DNA of 14,874 bases from Candidatus Sumerlaeota bacterium (GTDB taxonomy: Bacteria; CG03; SLGR01): positions 1 to 14,874 of the forward strand of contig SLGR01000029.1 in assembly GCA_007136585.1 (NCBI GenBank), read 5' to 3'. Under the pieces are notes generated by a model that worked only from the letters and a program-made list of their open reading frames with translations, did no database searches and was not told the DNA's origin. The first letter of the stretch is position 1. The number at the start of each line of letters is the position of its first letter. The position numbers and the translations under genes are program-made. Shown piece by piece: positions 1 to 7,152 of the stretch.

Positions 1-498
1 AGTTATATCCGAAAGACCCCTGCAAGCCCTCATACCCATGCCGCGTACCACGCCTGCCGGGGTTGTTATCTTAACGGGGTCATCCGTTATAAAAACCTCC
101 TCTGAAGGGAGCCAGGTCAGATCGGATGTGTCAATCCGCCTGGAACCCGAAACTATTATAACCTCTCCGCCGGCAAATATCTCCCCCGAACCCCTCCTGT
201 AGAGCCCCTTATCCGCCCGGAGTTCGGTCCTCTCCTCCTCCAATCCTTCCTCCTCATCGTAAAAAAATACCCTCACCCCGGAGCCTTTCACCTTATCTGG
301 GTCCAGGAACTCGGCTGTATCGGCCGAGAGCCTCCAGAGAACCCTTTCCCCTTCGGTCTCCGTCATCTCAAACCCTGATATAACCCTGCCGGGTTCCTCC
401 TCATTTTCATCCGCGGAGTAAAACCCCAGGTCGCTAAGACCGCACCCGGCGAAGAATAATAATACCGGCAGGAGCTTCAGGAAGGGCTTCTTTTCCAT
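1..498 (-). CDS. lptC: LptC-like LPS export protein (partial, C-terminus off the left edge)
   Basis: This reads open from an ATG at 498 to the window edge (166 codons). LptC links the inner-membrane LptBFG transporter to periplasmic LptA and passes LPS across the periplasm. The first 19 residues are a short basic stretch, a hydrophobic run and the box FFAGC, with Cys19 as a candidate lipidation site. The mature part has the family pattern: a repeated-strand fold with W-x-L-x-A-D-x-A near residue 60, an R-R-I-D-T-x-x-L-x-W block, then V-x-I-T-T-P and V-x-G-x-G-M near the end. The start lies 22 bases inside the end of the acyltransferase gene, in another frame, which suggests coupled translation. 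Most proteobacterial LptC proteins use a transmembrane helix rather than a lipid anchor, so the lipobox is a departure. Family identity is fairly sure; lipidation is inferred from the motif only. lptA and lptB would be expected further left. Confidence 0.8.
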   Translation of the reverse strand, partial: MEKKPFLKLLPVLLFFAGCGLSDLGFYSADENEEEPGRVISGFEMTETEGERVLWRLSADTAEFLDPDKVKGSGVRVFFYDEEEGLEEERTELRADKGLYRRGSGEIFAGGEVIIVSGSRRIDTSDLTWLPSEEVFITDDPVKITTPAGVVRGMGMRACRGLSDIT

Positions 499-1373
499 CT
501 TCGGTGCATCCATACCCATTGGTCAGGGTGTTTCCTTATAAAATCCTCTATTATCCGGGTATGCCGGGCCGTATCCGTTACGGGATCACCGGTTTTTTCT
601 ACAGGATCCATTACCACGACCCTGTGAGTAAGGTCTTTCCTGCGGTAAATAAACCCGGGCAGAACGACGGTTCCCTTAAGCCTTGAGAACTGGGCGCATG
701 CTGTAGGAGTATAGGCCGGGCGGGAAAAAAAATCCACAAAAACGCCGCCGACCTTAGTATCCTGGTCAATAAGTATCCCCAGTATCTCCTTCCTTCTCAT
801 AGCTGCGATCATCTTTTTAGTATTGGCCCTTCCCTTCCTGTAAATAGTACTGACACCCCGCCCTGACCTTATTCCTACCAGTATGCGGTTGAGAAAACTG
901 TCCGATATCCTCCGGGCCACAACATTTACCCTGAACCCGGCCATTACCAGGAAGGCACCCATCAGCTCCCAGTTCCCCACGTGGGCCGTAAGATATATAA
1001 CACCTTTCTTACCGGCGTATTCAGAGAGTATATCCCTACCCTGAAATGAAACCCTTTTTTTCCAGAACTCCGCGCTTCGGAAGTTCAGAAGAGCAAACTC
1101 CGCAAGGTTCATCCCGAGGTTCCTGAAAGACCGGTTCCTTATCTCAAGTACCCGGGCGGGGGAAAGCTCCGGCATTGCGCGGGTTATATTCTCTTTAGCC
1201 CTCCTTGCGTACCCCCCCGAAAGAAAACATCCCGCAAGACCCAGCAGCCCCCCCAGCTTCAGCGAAACCATATAAGGGGCCGGTACAACAACCGCGAGGA
1301 ACCCCAGAAGAAATACCGCCAGTAAAAGGTGTCTTAGGACCTTAACAGGCCTGGTTTTCAGGAAACCTTTCAA
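477..1373 (-). CDS. LpxL/HtrB-type lipid A acyltransferase
   Basis: This is a 298-aa member of the lysophospholipid/lipid A acyltransferase family, which adds a secondary acyl chain to Kdo-lipid A at the inner face of the cytoplasmic membrane. An N-terminal hydrophobic segment (about residues 14-50) anchors it. The catalytic HxxxxE motif is seen as H131-VGNW-E136. Later family blocks are D-Q-D in the substrate region and W-V-W-M-H-R-R-W near the C-terminus. I chose a TTG start at 1373: a strong AAAGGAG at 1382-1388 lies 8 bases upstream, and this places the gene 13 bases after the kdsC stop. A longer frame from a GTG at 1439 would overlap kdsC by 53 bases and add 22 residues with no family character. 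Which position is acylated cannot be told from sequence. A second, distinct family member lies at 13366-14763. Confidence 0.87.
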   Translation of the reverse strand: MKGFLKTRPVKVLRHLLLAVFLLGFLAVVVPAPYMVSLKLGGLLGLAGCFLSGGYARRAKENITRAMPELSPARVLEIRNRSFRNLGMNLAEFALLNFRSAEFWKKRVSFQGRDILSEYAGKKGVIYLTAHVGNWELMGAFLVMAGFRVNVVARRISDSFLNRILVGIRSGRGVSTIYRKGRANTKKMIAAMRRKEILGILIDQDTKVGGVFVDFFSRPAYTPTACAQFSRLKGTVVLPGFIYRRKDLTHRVVVMDPVEKTGDPVTDTARHTRIIEDFIRKHPDQWVWMHRRWKRSPS

Positions 1374-1381
1374 ACCGGAGT

Positions 1382-1388
1382 CTCCTTT
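1382..1388 (-). promoter_or_regulatory. Shine-Dalgarno site that sets the acyltransferase start
   Basis: The minus strand reads AAAGGAG here, overlapping the TAA stop of kdsC by two bases and 8 bases upstream of a TTG codon at 1373-1371. This is the best ribosome site in the region. It argues for the TTG start over the GTG at 1439, which has no comparable site and lies inside kdsC. Confidence 0.7.
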
Positions 1389-1953
1389 ACTTCCGCCGCG
1401 GCCGGAGTTCTCCCGCGGTCCTGTATTCCTCCACAACACCTTCCCAGAGGCCGAGCGATTCCAGCAGCACCTCGGCCACCTGGCGCACAGCCCCCCTGCC
1501 CCCGGGAAAATCGCTTACGAAATCAGCTGAATCCATAACCTCCCTGACAGCGTCCGAAGGGGCGCACCCTACCCCGGCATACTCCATACACCTCAGGTCC
1601 ACCAGGTCATCCCCTATATAAAGTGCCTCGGAAGAACCGAGCCCTGCTTCCGAGAGAAGCGATTTCATAAGGGTAAACTTATCGCTGACGCCGTGGTAGG
1701 CTCCGTGGACCCCGAGTTCACGGGCCCTTTCTTCCAACTCCTGGGAGGGGCGCCCGGATATCCAGAATACTTTCACCCCCCTTGAGATAAGCGCCTTTAT
1801 CCCCAGCCGGTCCCTTACGTGCCATACCTTGGGCGATTCGCCTTTTATGAATATTGCGCTCCCGTCCGTCAGGACCCCGTCAACATCCATAAAGACAGCC
1901 TTTACGGCTGTAAACCGGGTTCTAAGCGTCGGGGTAAGGCTCTGTCCTTTCAC
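1387..1953 (-). CDS. kdsC: 3-deoxy-D-manno-octulosonate-8-phosphate phosphatase KdsC
   Basis: KdsC removes the phosphate from Kdo-8-phosphate to give free Kdo, in the cytoplasm. It is a small HAD-family phosphatase without a large cap; the 188 residues match the family. The nucleophile motif is D23-V-D25-G-V-L-T-D-G, motif II is I-S-G-R, the motif III lysine is K92 in D-K-F, and motif IV is G-D-D (114-116) followed by D119. The start is a GTG whose last bases form the TGA stop of kdsD (GTGA overlap), with GAGG 7 bases upstream. It sits between kdsD and the acyltransferase, as expected for a Kdo operon. Confidence 0.93.
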   Translation of the reverse strand: MKGQSLTPTLRTRFTAVKAVFMDVDGVLTDGSAIFIKGESPKVWHVRDRLGIKALISRGVKVFWISGRPSQELEERARELGVHGAYHGVSDKFTLMKSLLSEAGLGSSEALYIGDDLVDLRCMEYAGVGCAPSDAVREVMDSADFVSDFPGGRGAVRQVAEVLLESLGLWEGVVEEYRTAGELRPRRK

Positions 1954-2909
1954 AACCCCGCCTCTATTATATCCCGTTCGTCAACTATCCCCACGGGTCG
2001 GCCGCTGCTGTCAATAACAGGGAGGTTGTCAAAGCTGTTCTTCCTAAGGATATCCTTGGCTTCCACCGCGGGGCATTCCGGGGTGAGGGTAACAGGGTCT
2101 TTTGTCATTACCTCTTCTATTTTCCTTGTAAGCAGCTCTTCATCTTCCTGGATATGCCGGCGCAGGTCACCGTCTGTAAAGTACCCGACAAGAACCCCCG
2201 ATGAATCCACTATTGAAGCGGCCCCCGATCTTGCGCTTGTCATTACAAGAAGAGCCTCCTTCACACTCCGCCCTTTCTCCAGAACGGGGTTTACTTTTTT
2301 CCTTGCCGCCAGGTCTCCCGCCCTGAGAAGAAGACGCCTCCCAAGTGTACCCCCCGGGTGCCGGGAGGCAAAATCCTCCGGCCTGAACCCTCTCCTCTCA
2401 AGAAGAGCCAGGGCCAGCGCGTCACCCACGGCCAGCATCGCGGTAGTTGAGGTGGTCGGGGCCAGATTGAAAGGACAGGCCTCCTTTTCTATATCTATCA
2501 GGATAACGGCGTCGCTTCCCGAGGCCAGGGGAGAGTCCTTATCCCCCGTTATCGCTATGATTTTCGCTCCTATATTGCTGACCGCGGAGAGGAAAACATC
2601 AATCCCCCCGGTCTTTCCGCTGAAAGAAAGCGCTACAACGACATCATCCCCGGTAAGAACACCTATATCTCCGTGAAGACTCTCGGCTGCATGAAGAAAA
2701 AAAGCGGGGGTTCCGGTGGATGAGAGGGTAGCTGCTATCTTGCGTCCGACAAGTCCGGATTTTCCCATTCCAGCGACAGCGACCTTCCCGGAAGACGAGA
2801 GTATCACCTCGACAGCCCTGCTGAACCCCTCTCCAAGAAGCCCGGCAAGGCGCTCAAGAGCGGCAGCCTCCTGCCTGAGGACGCGGCGACCGGTATCGGA
2901 GCTGTTCAC
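1950..2909 (-). CDS. kdsD: Arabinose 5-phosphate isomerase KdsD (SIS domain plus CBS pair)
   Basis: KdsD converts ribulose 5-phosphate to arabinose 5-phosphate, the sugar that KdsA condenses with PEP. The protein has an SIS sugar-isomerase domain (about 1-185), with G-M-G-K-S-G, A-E-S-L-H-G-D, S-F-S-G-K-T, the P-T-T-S-T-T block and R-H-P-G-G, followed by two CBS domains (about 190-319). The family's catalytic Lys, Glu and His positions appear kept. I place the start at GTG 2909, giving 319 aa, close to the usual length of about 320-328. GAGG at 2918-2921 lies 8 bases upstream. A frame from 3023 would add 38 residues without family similarity, and that stretch instead encodes the small zinc-ribbon protein in another frame. 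The GTG overlaps that gene's TGA. Confidence 0.93.
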   Translation of the reverse strand: MNSSDTGRRVLRQEAAALERLAGLLGEGFSRAVEVILSSSGKVAVAGMGKSGLVGRKIAATLSSTGTPAFFLHAAESLHGDIGVLTGDDVVVALSFSGKTGGIDVFLSAVSNIGAKIIAITGDKDSPLASGSDAVILIDIEKEACPFNLAPTTSTTAMLAVGDALALALLERRGFRPEDFASRHPGGTLGRRLLLRAGDLAARKKVNPVLEKGRSVKEALLVMTSARSGAASIVDSSGVLVGYFTDGDLRRHIQEDEELLTRKIEEVMTKDPVTLTPECPAVEAKDILRKNSFDNLPVIDSSGRPVGIVDERDIIEAGL

Positions 2910-3079
2910 AGAACCGACCTCACCGCAAGGTAAAATACCGCAAGAAAGGCGTATGCCGCCCCCAGAACCTGCAGTATCCACCGGAGAGAGGGGTTCCAGA
3001 AACCCGGCAGGGGCCGGCGGCACCTGGCGCAGTACACGCTTTCTTTCTTATTCCCGGCTTTACATTTTGGACATTTCAT
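2906..3079 (-). CDS. 57-aa zinc-ribbon, single-span membrane protein of unknown function
   Basis: This small gene fills the gap between kdsA and kdsD. The ATG at 3079 has GAGGAG at 3087-3092, 7 bases upstream and inside the kdsA coding sequence. The frame overlaps the last 20 bases of kdsA, and its TGA overlaps the GTG of kdsD. The protein starts M-K-C-P-K-C and has a second pair C-A-R-C at 17-20, so Cys3, 6, 17 and 20 form a plausible zinc ribbon. A hydrophobic helix follows (about residues 34-53) and ends with a basic residue and S-V-L. The ribosome site, both overlaps, the four spaced cysteines and the clean membrane span all argue for a real gene. I do not recognise a named family; many short zinc-ribbon proteins exist. 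Its place in the Kdo operon suggests a role at the inner membrane linked to LPS synthesis, but that is inference. Confidence 0.75.
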   Translation of the reverse strand: MKCPKCKAGNKKESVYCARCRRPLPGFWNPSLRWILQVLGAAYAFLAVFYLAVRSVL

Positions 3080-3854
3080 CTACAAACTCCTCAAACATAT
3101 TAAAATCCATCTGGGTTGAGCGGTCGCTCAGGGCATCAACGGGGCGTGGATGAACCTCGCAGAAAAACCCGTCGGCCCCTGCGGCGGCCGCCGCCTTTGA
3201 AATAGGGATAATAAACTCCCTGCTCCCGCCTGTCTCTCCTGAAGATCCGGCGGGAGACTGCTGTGAATGGGTAGCGTCAAATATAACCGGAAACCCGGAT
3301 TTTTTCATTATGACCACGGACCTCATATCAACCACAAGATCAGAGTACCCGAAAGATGTTCCCCTCTCGGTGAAAATAACCCCGGAGGCTCCCGTTTCAA
3401 GCGCCTTGCGCCCCTGGCGCTCCATTGAGTAAGGGCTCAGGAACTGGCCTTTCTTTATATTTACCGGAAGCAGAGTCCTTCCGGCTGCCTCTATAAGCGG
3501 GGTCTGGCGGCATAGAAAGGCCGGGATCTGGAGACAGTCAGCCACCCGGGAAGCGGCTTCGGCCTCTTCACGGCAGTGTATATCGCATATAACGGGAAGC
3601 CCGTATTTTTCCTTTACCATACGTATGAGCTTCAGCCCCTCTTCAATCCCGGGACCGCGGAAAGACTCACCGGAACTCCTGTTGGCCTTCTCATAAGAGA
3701 GTTTAAGTATAACCTTAACCCCCCGAGATGCCAGCGAGGAAAGAAACCCCGCCGTCTCATCCACCAGGGCGGGGGATTCCATTACGCACGGACCGGCTAT
3801 AAAAACCGGCCTCCCCGCACCTACTTCAAGGCCTCCGACACTTACACTGCTCAC
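3060..3854 (-). CDS. kdsA: 3-deoxy-D-manno-octulosonate 8-phosphate synthase KdsA, metal-dependent type
   Basis: KdsA condenses PEP with arabinose 5-phosphate to make Kdo-8-phosphate. It is a TIM-barrel enzyme of the DAHP-synthase superfamily. Visible blocks are F-I-A-G-P-C23, the K-A-N-R-S-S signature, A-F-L-C-R-Q-T, V-N-I-K-K-G-Q-F, R-G-T-S-F-G-Y, F-D-A-T-H-S and E-V-H-P-R-P, then A-L-S-D-R. Cys23 in G-P-C stands where metal-dependent (class II, Aquifex-like) enzymes have Cys and the metal-free E. coli type has Asn, so a divalent-metal enzyme is expected. I start it at GTG 3854, whose bases overlap the pyrG TGA; GGGAG lies 8 bases upstream. This gives 264 aa, a normal class II length. A longer frame from 3968 would run 118 bases into pyrG. 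Confidence 0.95.
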   Translation of the reverse strand: MSSVSVGGLEVGAGRPVFIAGPCVMESPALVDETAGFLSSLASRGVKVILKLSYEKANRSSGESFRGPGIEEGLKLIRMVKEKYGLPVICDIHCREEAEAASRVADCLQIPAFLCRQTPLIEAAGRTLLPVNIKKGQFLSPYSMERQGRKALETGASGVIFTERGTSFGYSDLVVDMRSVVIMKKSGFPVIFDATHSQQSPAGSSGETGGSREFIIPISKAAAAAGADGFFCEVHPRPVDALSDRSTQMDFNMFEEFVDEMSKM

Positions 3855-5386
3855 AAGTTTTTCTCCCTGCTGTAATCCGCGCAGGCGGAAACAAACCCCA
3901 GAAACAGCCTCTCCGGCGAAGTGGGGCGCGAAGTATACTCCGGGTGGAACTGGCAGGAGAGAAACCACCTTCTCCCCTTAAGCTCTATTATCTCCGTCAG
4001 ACCGTCAGAACGATCAACCCCGGTAACCTCCACTCCTTTCCGGGACCAGGAATTCAGAACTTTTTCATCAACTCTCAGGCGGCGCCGGCGGCGCGGGGCG
4101 GCCATAGGGGCAGCGTAGGATTTTGCAGCAAGGGATCCTTTCTTAACTCTGACAGTGAGAGATCCTCTGCCGGAGGAGGTATCTAACCGGAAGGGGAGCT
4201 TCTTTTTCATAACGTTTGAACCGAACTCATCCAGCATGGTCTTAAACCCCAGGCATATACCGAAAAACGGTTTATCGGTTTCCCGGCATATCCTCACGGC
4301 CCCGGACCTGTTCTTACCCGTCCTTCCCCCGCTCTCCCCCGCGATTATAAGACCGTCAAGACCCGGGATAACCTCTTCGGGGTTTTTATTATCAAGATCT
4401 ATGAATACGGGATCAACCATGACCCCCAGAGCGCTCTGGGCGTGTTTAAGAGCTTCGCTGATACTGAGGCAGGAATCACCTGCTCCTGCGCACTCCCCTG
4501 ATATTCCCACCCTGACCGGGGAGGAAGCTCCGAGCATCCCCTGAAGCATATCCTCCCAGCTTTTCATATCCGCCCGGCGCCTCCTCATTGAAAGGAGCCT
4601 GAAAAGCTTGGTATCCACCCCCTGGCGGCGAAGGTGAACGGGGACCTCGTAAACGGTGGCTTTTACATCTCTCTGGTGTATAACGTGATCCTTCCTGACA
4701 TTACAGAAAAGGCTTATCTTTTGCCGGGCCTCCGGGGAAAGCGGTCTGGGAGACCTTGTCATTACCATATCCGGCTGGATACCTATCTCCCGCAGTTTGG
4801 CCACGCTCTGCTGGGTAGGTTTAGTCTTAACCTCCCCGGCGGAATCCACATAGGGGAGAAGCGTCAGGTGTATATACGCGGCGCGATCCCTTCCCACGTC
4901 GGTCCTTATCTGACGTATGGCCTCAAGGAAAGGCAGGCTTTCTATATCTCCCACGGTCCCCCCTATCTCAACTATTACCACATCGCTGCGCCGGGAAAAA
5001 GAGAGAATCCTGGATTTTATTTCGTCGGTAATATGAGGGATCACCTGAACGGTATGCCCCCCGTACCCGCCGCGCCGCTCCCTCGCTATGACGCTGGAGT
5101 ATATCCTGCCCGAGGTGAGGCTGCTTTCCCCGGTCATATCCCGTCCGAGAAACCTTTCATAGTGTCCCAGGTCAAGGTCGGCCTCCGCCCCGTCCGACGT
5201 AACAAAGACCTCCCCGTGCTCAAACGGGTCCATTCTTCCGGGGTCAACGTTTAAGTAAGGGTCCATCTTTATAAGGTTTACCCGGAGCCCGCACCTTGAG
5301 AGGACGCAACCTATTGATGCCGAGGTTATCCCTTTCCCGAGGGACGATACAACCCCCCCCGTTATAAATATATACCTGGTATTCAA
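3851..5386 (-). CDS. pyrG: CTP synthase PyrG with an altered glutaminase domain
   Basis: PyrG makes CTP from UTP, ATP and nitrogen from glutamine or ammonia; KdsB, encoded next to it, spends CTP on Kdo. The synthetase half (about 1-270) is well kept: G-G-V-V-S-S-L-G-K-G-I, D-P-Y-L-N-V-D-P-G, H-G-E-V-F-V-T, D-L-D-L-G-H-Y-E-R-F and G-G-T-V-G-D-I-E-S. One change there is T-Q-Q-S-V (Gln193) where the family has T-Q-H-S-V. The glutaminase half keeps its triad Cys378, His481 and Glu483, but the P-G-G-F-G motif is A-G-E-S-G, the Gln after G-I-C-L-G-x is Lys382, and the loop that normally holds S-x-E-F is missing, about 20-25 residues. The H-R-H-R-Y-E block is mostly arginine. At 511 aa it is short for the family (about 535-545). 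The start is a TTG overlapping the kdsB stop, with AAGGAGG 10 bases upstream. Confidence 0.92.
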   Translation of the reverse strand: MNTRYIFITGGVVSSLGKGITSASIGCVLSRCGLRVNLIKMDPYLNVDPGRMDPFEHGEVFVTSDGAEADLDLGHYERFLGRDMTGESSLTSGRIYSSVIARERRGGYGGHTVQVIPHITDEIKSRILSFSRRSDVVIVEIGGTVGDIESLPFLEAIRQIRTDVGRDRAAYIHLTLLPYVDSAGEVKTKPTQQSVAKLREIGIQPDMVMTRSPRPLSPEARQKISLFCNVRKDHVIHQRDVKATVYEVPVHLRRQGVDTKLFRLLSMRRRRADMKSWEDMLQGMLGASSPVRVGISGECAGAGDSCLSISEALKHAQSALGVMVDPVFIDLDNKNPEEVIPGLDGLIIAGESGGRTGKNRSGAVRICRETDKPFFGICLGFKTMLDEFGSNVMKKKLPFRLDTSSGRGSLTVRVKKGSLAAKSYAAPMAAPRRRRRLRVDEKVLNSWSRKGVEVTGVDRSDGLTEIIELKGRRWFLSCQFHPEYTSRPTSPERLFLGFVSACADYSREKNL

Positions 5387-6111
5387 ACCCGGCGGCCCTC
5401 CTTCTCAAAAATACCTCTTACTCTCTCAAGATCTTCCGGGGTATCCACACCAGGGGAATCCGAGGAGGATAAAAAAACCCTTATCCGCATCCCGTTCTCC
5501 AGGGCTCTCAGCTGCTCAAGGCGTTCGGATTTCTCCGCCTCGGTGGGCTCAAGAGAATGAAACCTCTCAAGGGACTTGCGGCGCCAGACATAAACCCCCT
5601 GGTGGATCAGGTACCGGGAAGCCCCGTACGGGACAGGGCTTCTTGAGAAATAAAGGGCGTAACCTTTCCGGTCTAAAACCGCCTTTACGGCTGAAGAACT
5701 CTGAGCCCTTTCCGGATCCGCCCTGAAAGAGGCCGTAAAAACATCAGCAGGCTCGTCCCCGAGGGCCGCTTCAACAAGCCTGTCAACAAAGACCGTATCC
5801 ATAAGAGGCTCATCCCCCTGAAGGTTCACTACCACCCCGGCTGTGGAAGAAAGCTTCCGGAGGGCGTAAAGAACCCTGTCTGAACCGGAAGCAAGGGTTT
5901 CCGGGGTCATTACCGTCTCGGCTCCGGCGGCAGCCGCTGCTGCGGCGACCTCCTCCGAATCGGCTGCAACTACAACCCTCCCGGCTCTTCTCATTTTAAC
6001 GGCGTTCTTATAGACCCTGGCTATGAGCGGTTCCCCGCATATATCCGCAAGAGGTTTGGCCGGTATTCTTGCTGATCCCAGGCGGGCCGGGATTACCGTA
6101 AGTACCGTCAA
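5383..6111 (-). CDS. kdsB: CMP-Kdo synthetase KdsB
   Basis: KdsB (3-deoxy-manno-octulosonate cytidylyltransferase) joins Kdo to CMP from CTP, giving the donor used by the Kdo transferase. It is a Rossmann-like nucleotidyltransferase of normal length (242 aa). The N-terminal nucleotide loop is I-P-A-R-L-G-S-x-R-x-P-x-K-P-L. The metal-binding N-L-Q-G-D100-E-P-L and G-V-D223-T-P-E-D-L motifs are both present, as are H-Q-G-V-Y near residue 170 and E-Q-L-R-A-L-E-N-G near 200. The start is TTG, overlapping the TGA of the heptose kinase (TTGA), with GGAG 8 bases upstream. It is followed directly by pyrG, an arrangement that puts CTP supply and CTP use in one transcript. Confidence 0.95.
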   Translation of the reverse strand: MTVLTVIPARLGSARIPAKPLADICGEPLIARVYKNAVKMRRAGRVVVAADSEEVAAAAAAAGAETVMTPETLASGSDRVLYALRKLSSTAGVVVNLQGDEPLMDTVFVDRLVEAALGDEPADVFTASFRADPERAQSSSAVKAVLDRKGYALYFSRSPVPYGASRYLIHQGVYVWRRKSLERFHSLEPTEAEKSERLEQLRALENGMRIRVFLSSSDSPGVDTPEDLERVRGIFEKEGRRV

Positions 6112-7091
6112 ACCCTTCTCTCCATTTCCGCTATAAGTTCATTTTGGGTGACCGTAGCCGTTCCCAGTTTACCTACAACCACAGCAGCGGCGAAGTTTGC
6201 AAGATGAGCAGCCTCCGAGAACCCCAGCCCTCCGGAAAGAGCCAGTGTAAAAACCCCGGATACCGTATCTCCTGCCCCTGTGACATCATAGACCTCCCGG
6301 GCCACTGTAGGTATATGTTCCACCCTGCCGTCACTGTAAAAGAGGCTCATCCCCTCCTCCCCTCTTGTTATGAGAATTGTACGGCTCTCAAGCTCTGAGA
6401 GAAGACGGCGCCCGGCTTCAAGAAGCGATTCCTCGCCTGTTATCTCAACTCCAAGGGCCGCGCCGGCCTCCGCGGTATTTGGAGTAAGAGAAGTGACCCT
6501 GCGGTAATCAAAAAAATGTCCCACCTGAGGGTCCACCACTACAGGAAGCTTCCGGGATTCAGCCTCCGATATAAGAGCCGAGATCAGGGCGGATGAGAGA
6601 AGACCTTTACCGTAATCTGATATCACAACCCCGTCGCATTTTTCAACCAGTGTGGAGGATTTACTAATAAGCCGTTCTGTCAGCCGGTCGGAGAGCTCTG
6701 ACCTGGATTCCCAATCGGCCCTTACGACCTGCTGGTGCTCGGCTATTATGCGGGTCTTGAGACTTGTAGGGCGGTCCCGGTCAAGTATTATCCCGCCGGT
6801 ATCGGCTCCTGTTGAACGGAGGATCTTAAGAAGCTCCCTCCCGGGAAGATCAGAGCCCACGGCGCTTACCAGGGATATCGCCCCTCCAAGACTCATTATA
6901 TTCGCGGCGACGTTTCCGGCCCCGCCCGGCATATACTCCTCTTTTGTCACCTCTACAACAGGGACCGGAGCCTCGGGAGAGATGCGGCGCACCCTGCCGG
7001 TGACGAACCTGTCCATAATAAGGTCCCCAACCACCAGAATACGCTTTCCTGCGAATCCTCTAACAGCATCAATTAGCTTCATTGTTTCCAT
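6108..7091 (-). CDS. hldA: D-glycero-beta-D-manno-heptose-7-phosphate kinase (HldA / HldE kinase domain)
   Basis: This PfkB-family sugar kinase phosphorylates heptose 7-phosphate at C1 on the way to ADP-heptose. Seen motifs are G-D-L-I-M-D near residue 22, R-I-S-P-E-A-P-V-P-V typical of the RfaE branch, G-G-A-G-N-V-A-A-N near 56-64, S-D-Y-G-K-G near 158, T-P-N-T-x-E near 203, and D-V-T-G-A-G-D-T with the catalytic base Asp275. At 327 aa it is only the kinase domain; the nucleotidyltransferase half found in bifunctional HldE is absent and must be encoded elsewhere. It is the first gene of the operon. An ATG at 7091 and another at 7082 are both possible starts; neither has a strong ribosome site, though GGAA sits just before the second. 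Its product is the substrate of GmhB, which is encoded at 13366-14763. Confidence 0.9.
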   Translation of the reverse strand: METMKLIDAVRGFAGKRILVVGDLIMDRFVTGRVRRISPEAPVPVVEVTKEEYMPGGAGNVAANIMSLGGAISLVSAVGSDLPGRELLKILRSTGADTGGIILDRDRPTSLKTRIIAEHQQVVRADWESRSELSDRLTERLISKSSTLVEKCDGVVISDYGKGLLSSALISALISEAESRKLPVVVDPQVGHFFDYRRVTSLTPNTAEAGAALGVEITGEESLLEAGRRLLSELESRTILITRGEEGMSLFYSDGRVEHIPTVAREVYDVTGAGDTVSGVFTLALSGGLGFSEAAHLANFAAAVVVGKLGTATVTQNELIAEMERRV

Positions 7092-7152
7092 AGCTTGATT
7101 TAAATTTTCTACAGGACCGGCCTAAAAGCTTCCCGAGCGTTAAATTAGAGGA

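Noticed and set aside
1374-1439. N-terminal extension of the acyltransferase from a GTG at 1439
   Set aside because: It would overlap kdsC by 53 bases and has no ribosome site, and its Gly/Arg-rich residues do not resemble the family. The TTG at 1373 has a strong site.
1819-2676. Long open frame on the plus strand opposite kdsC and kdsD
   Set aside because: It is antisense to two clear enzymes, has no family-like motif and is rich in Ser/Arg/Pro as expected from a mirrored GC-rich frame.
4634-5254. 206-codon plus-strand frame opposite pyrG
   Set aside because: The opposite strand encodes well-kept CTP synthase motifs over the whole stretch. The frame has no ribosome site or recognisable domain.
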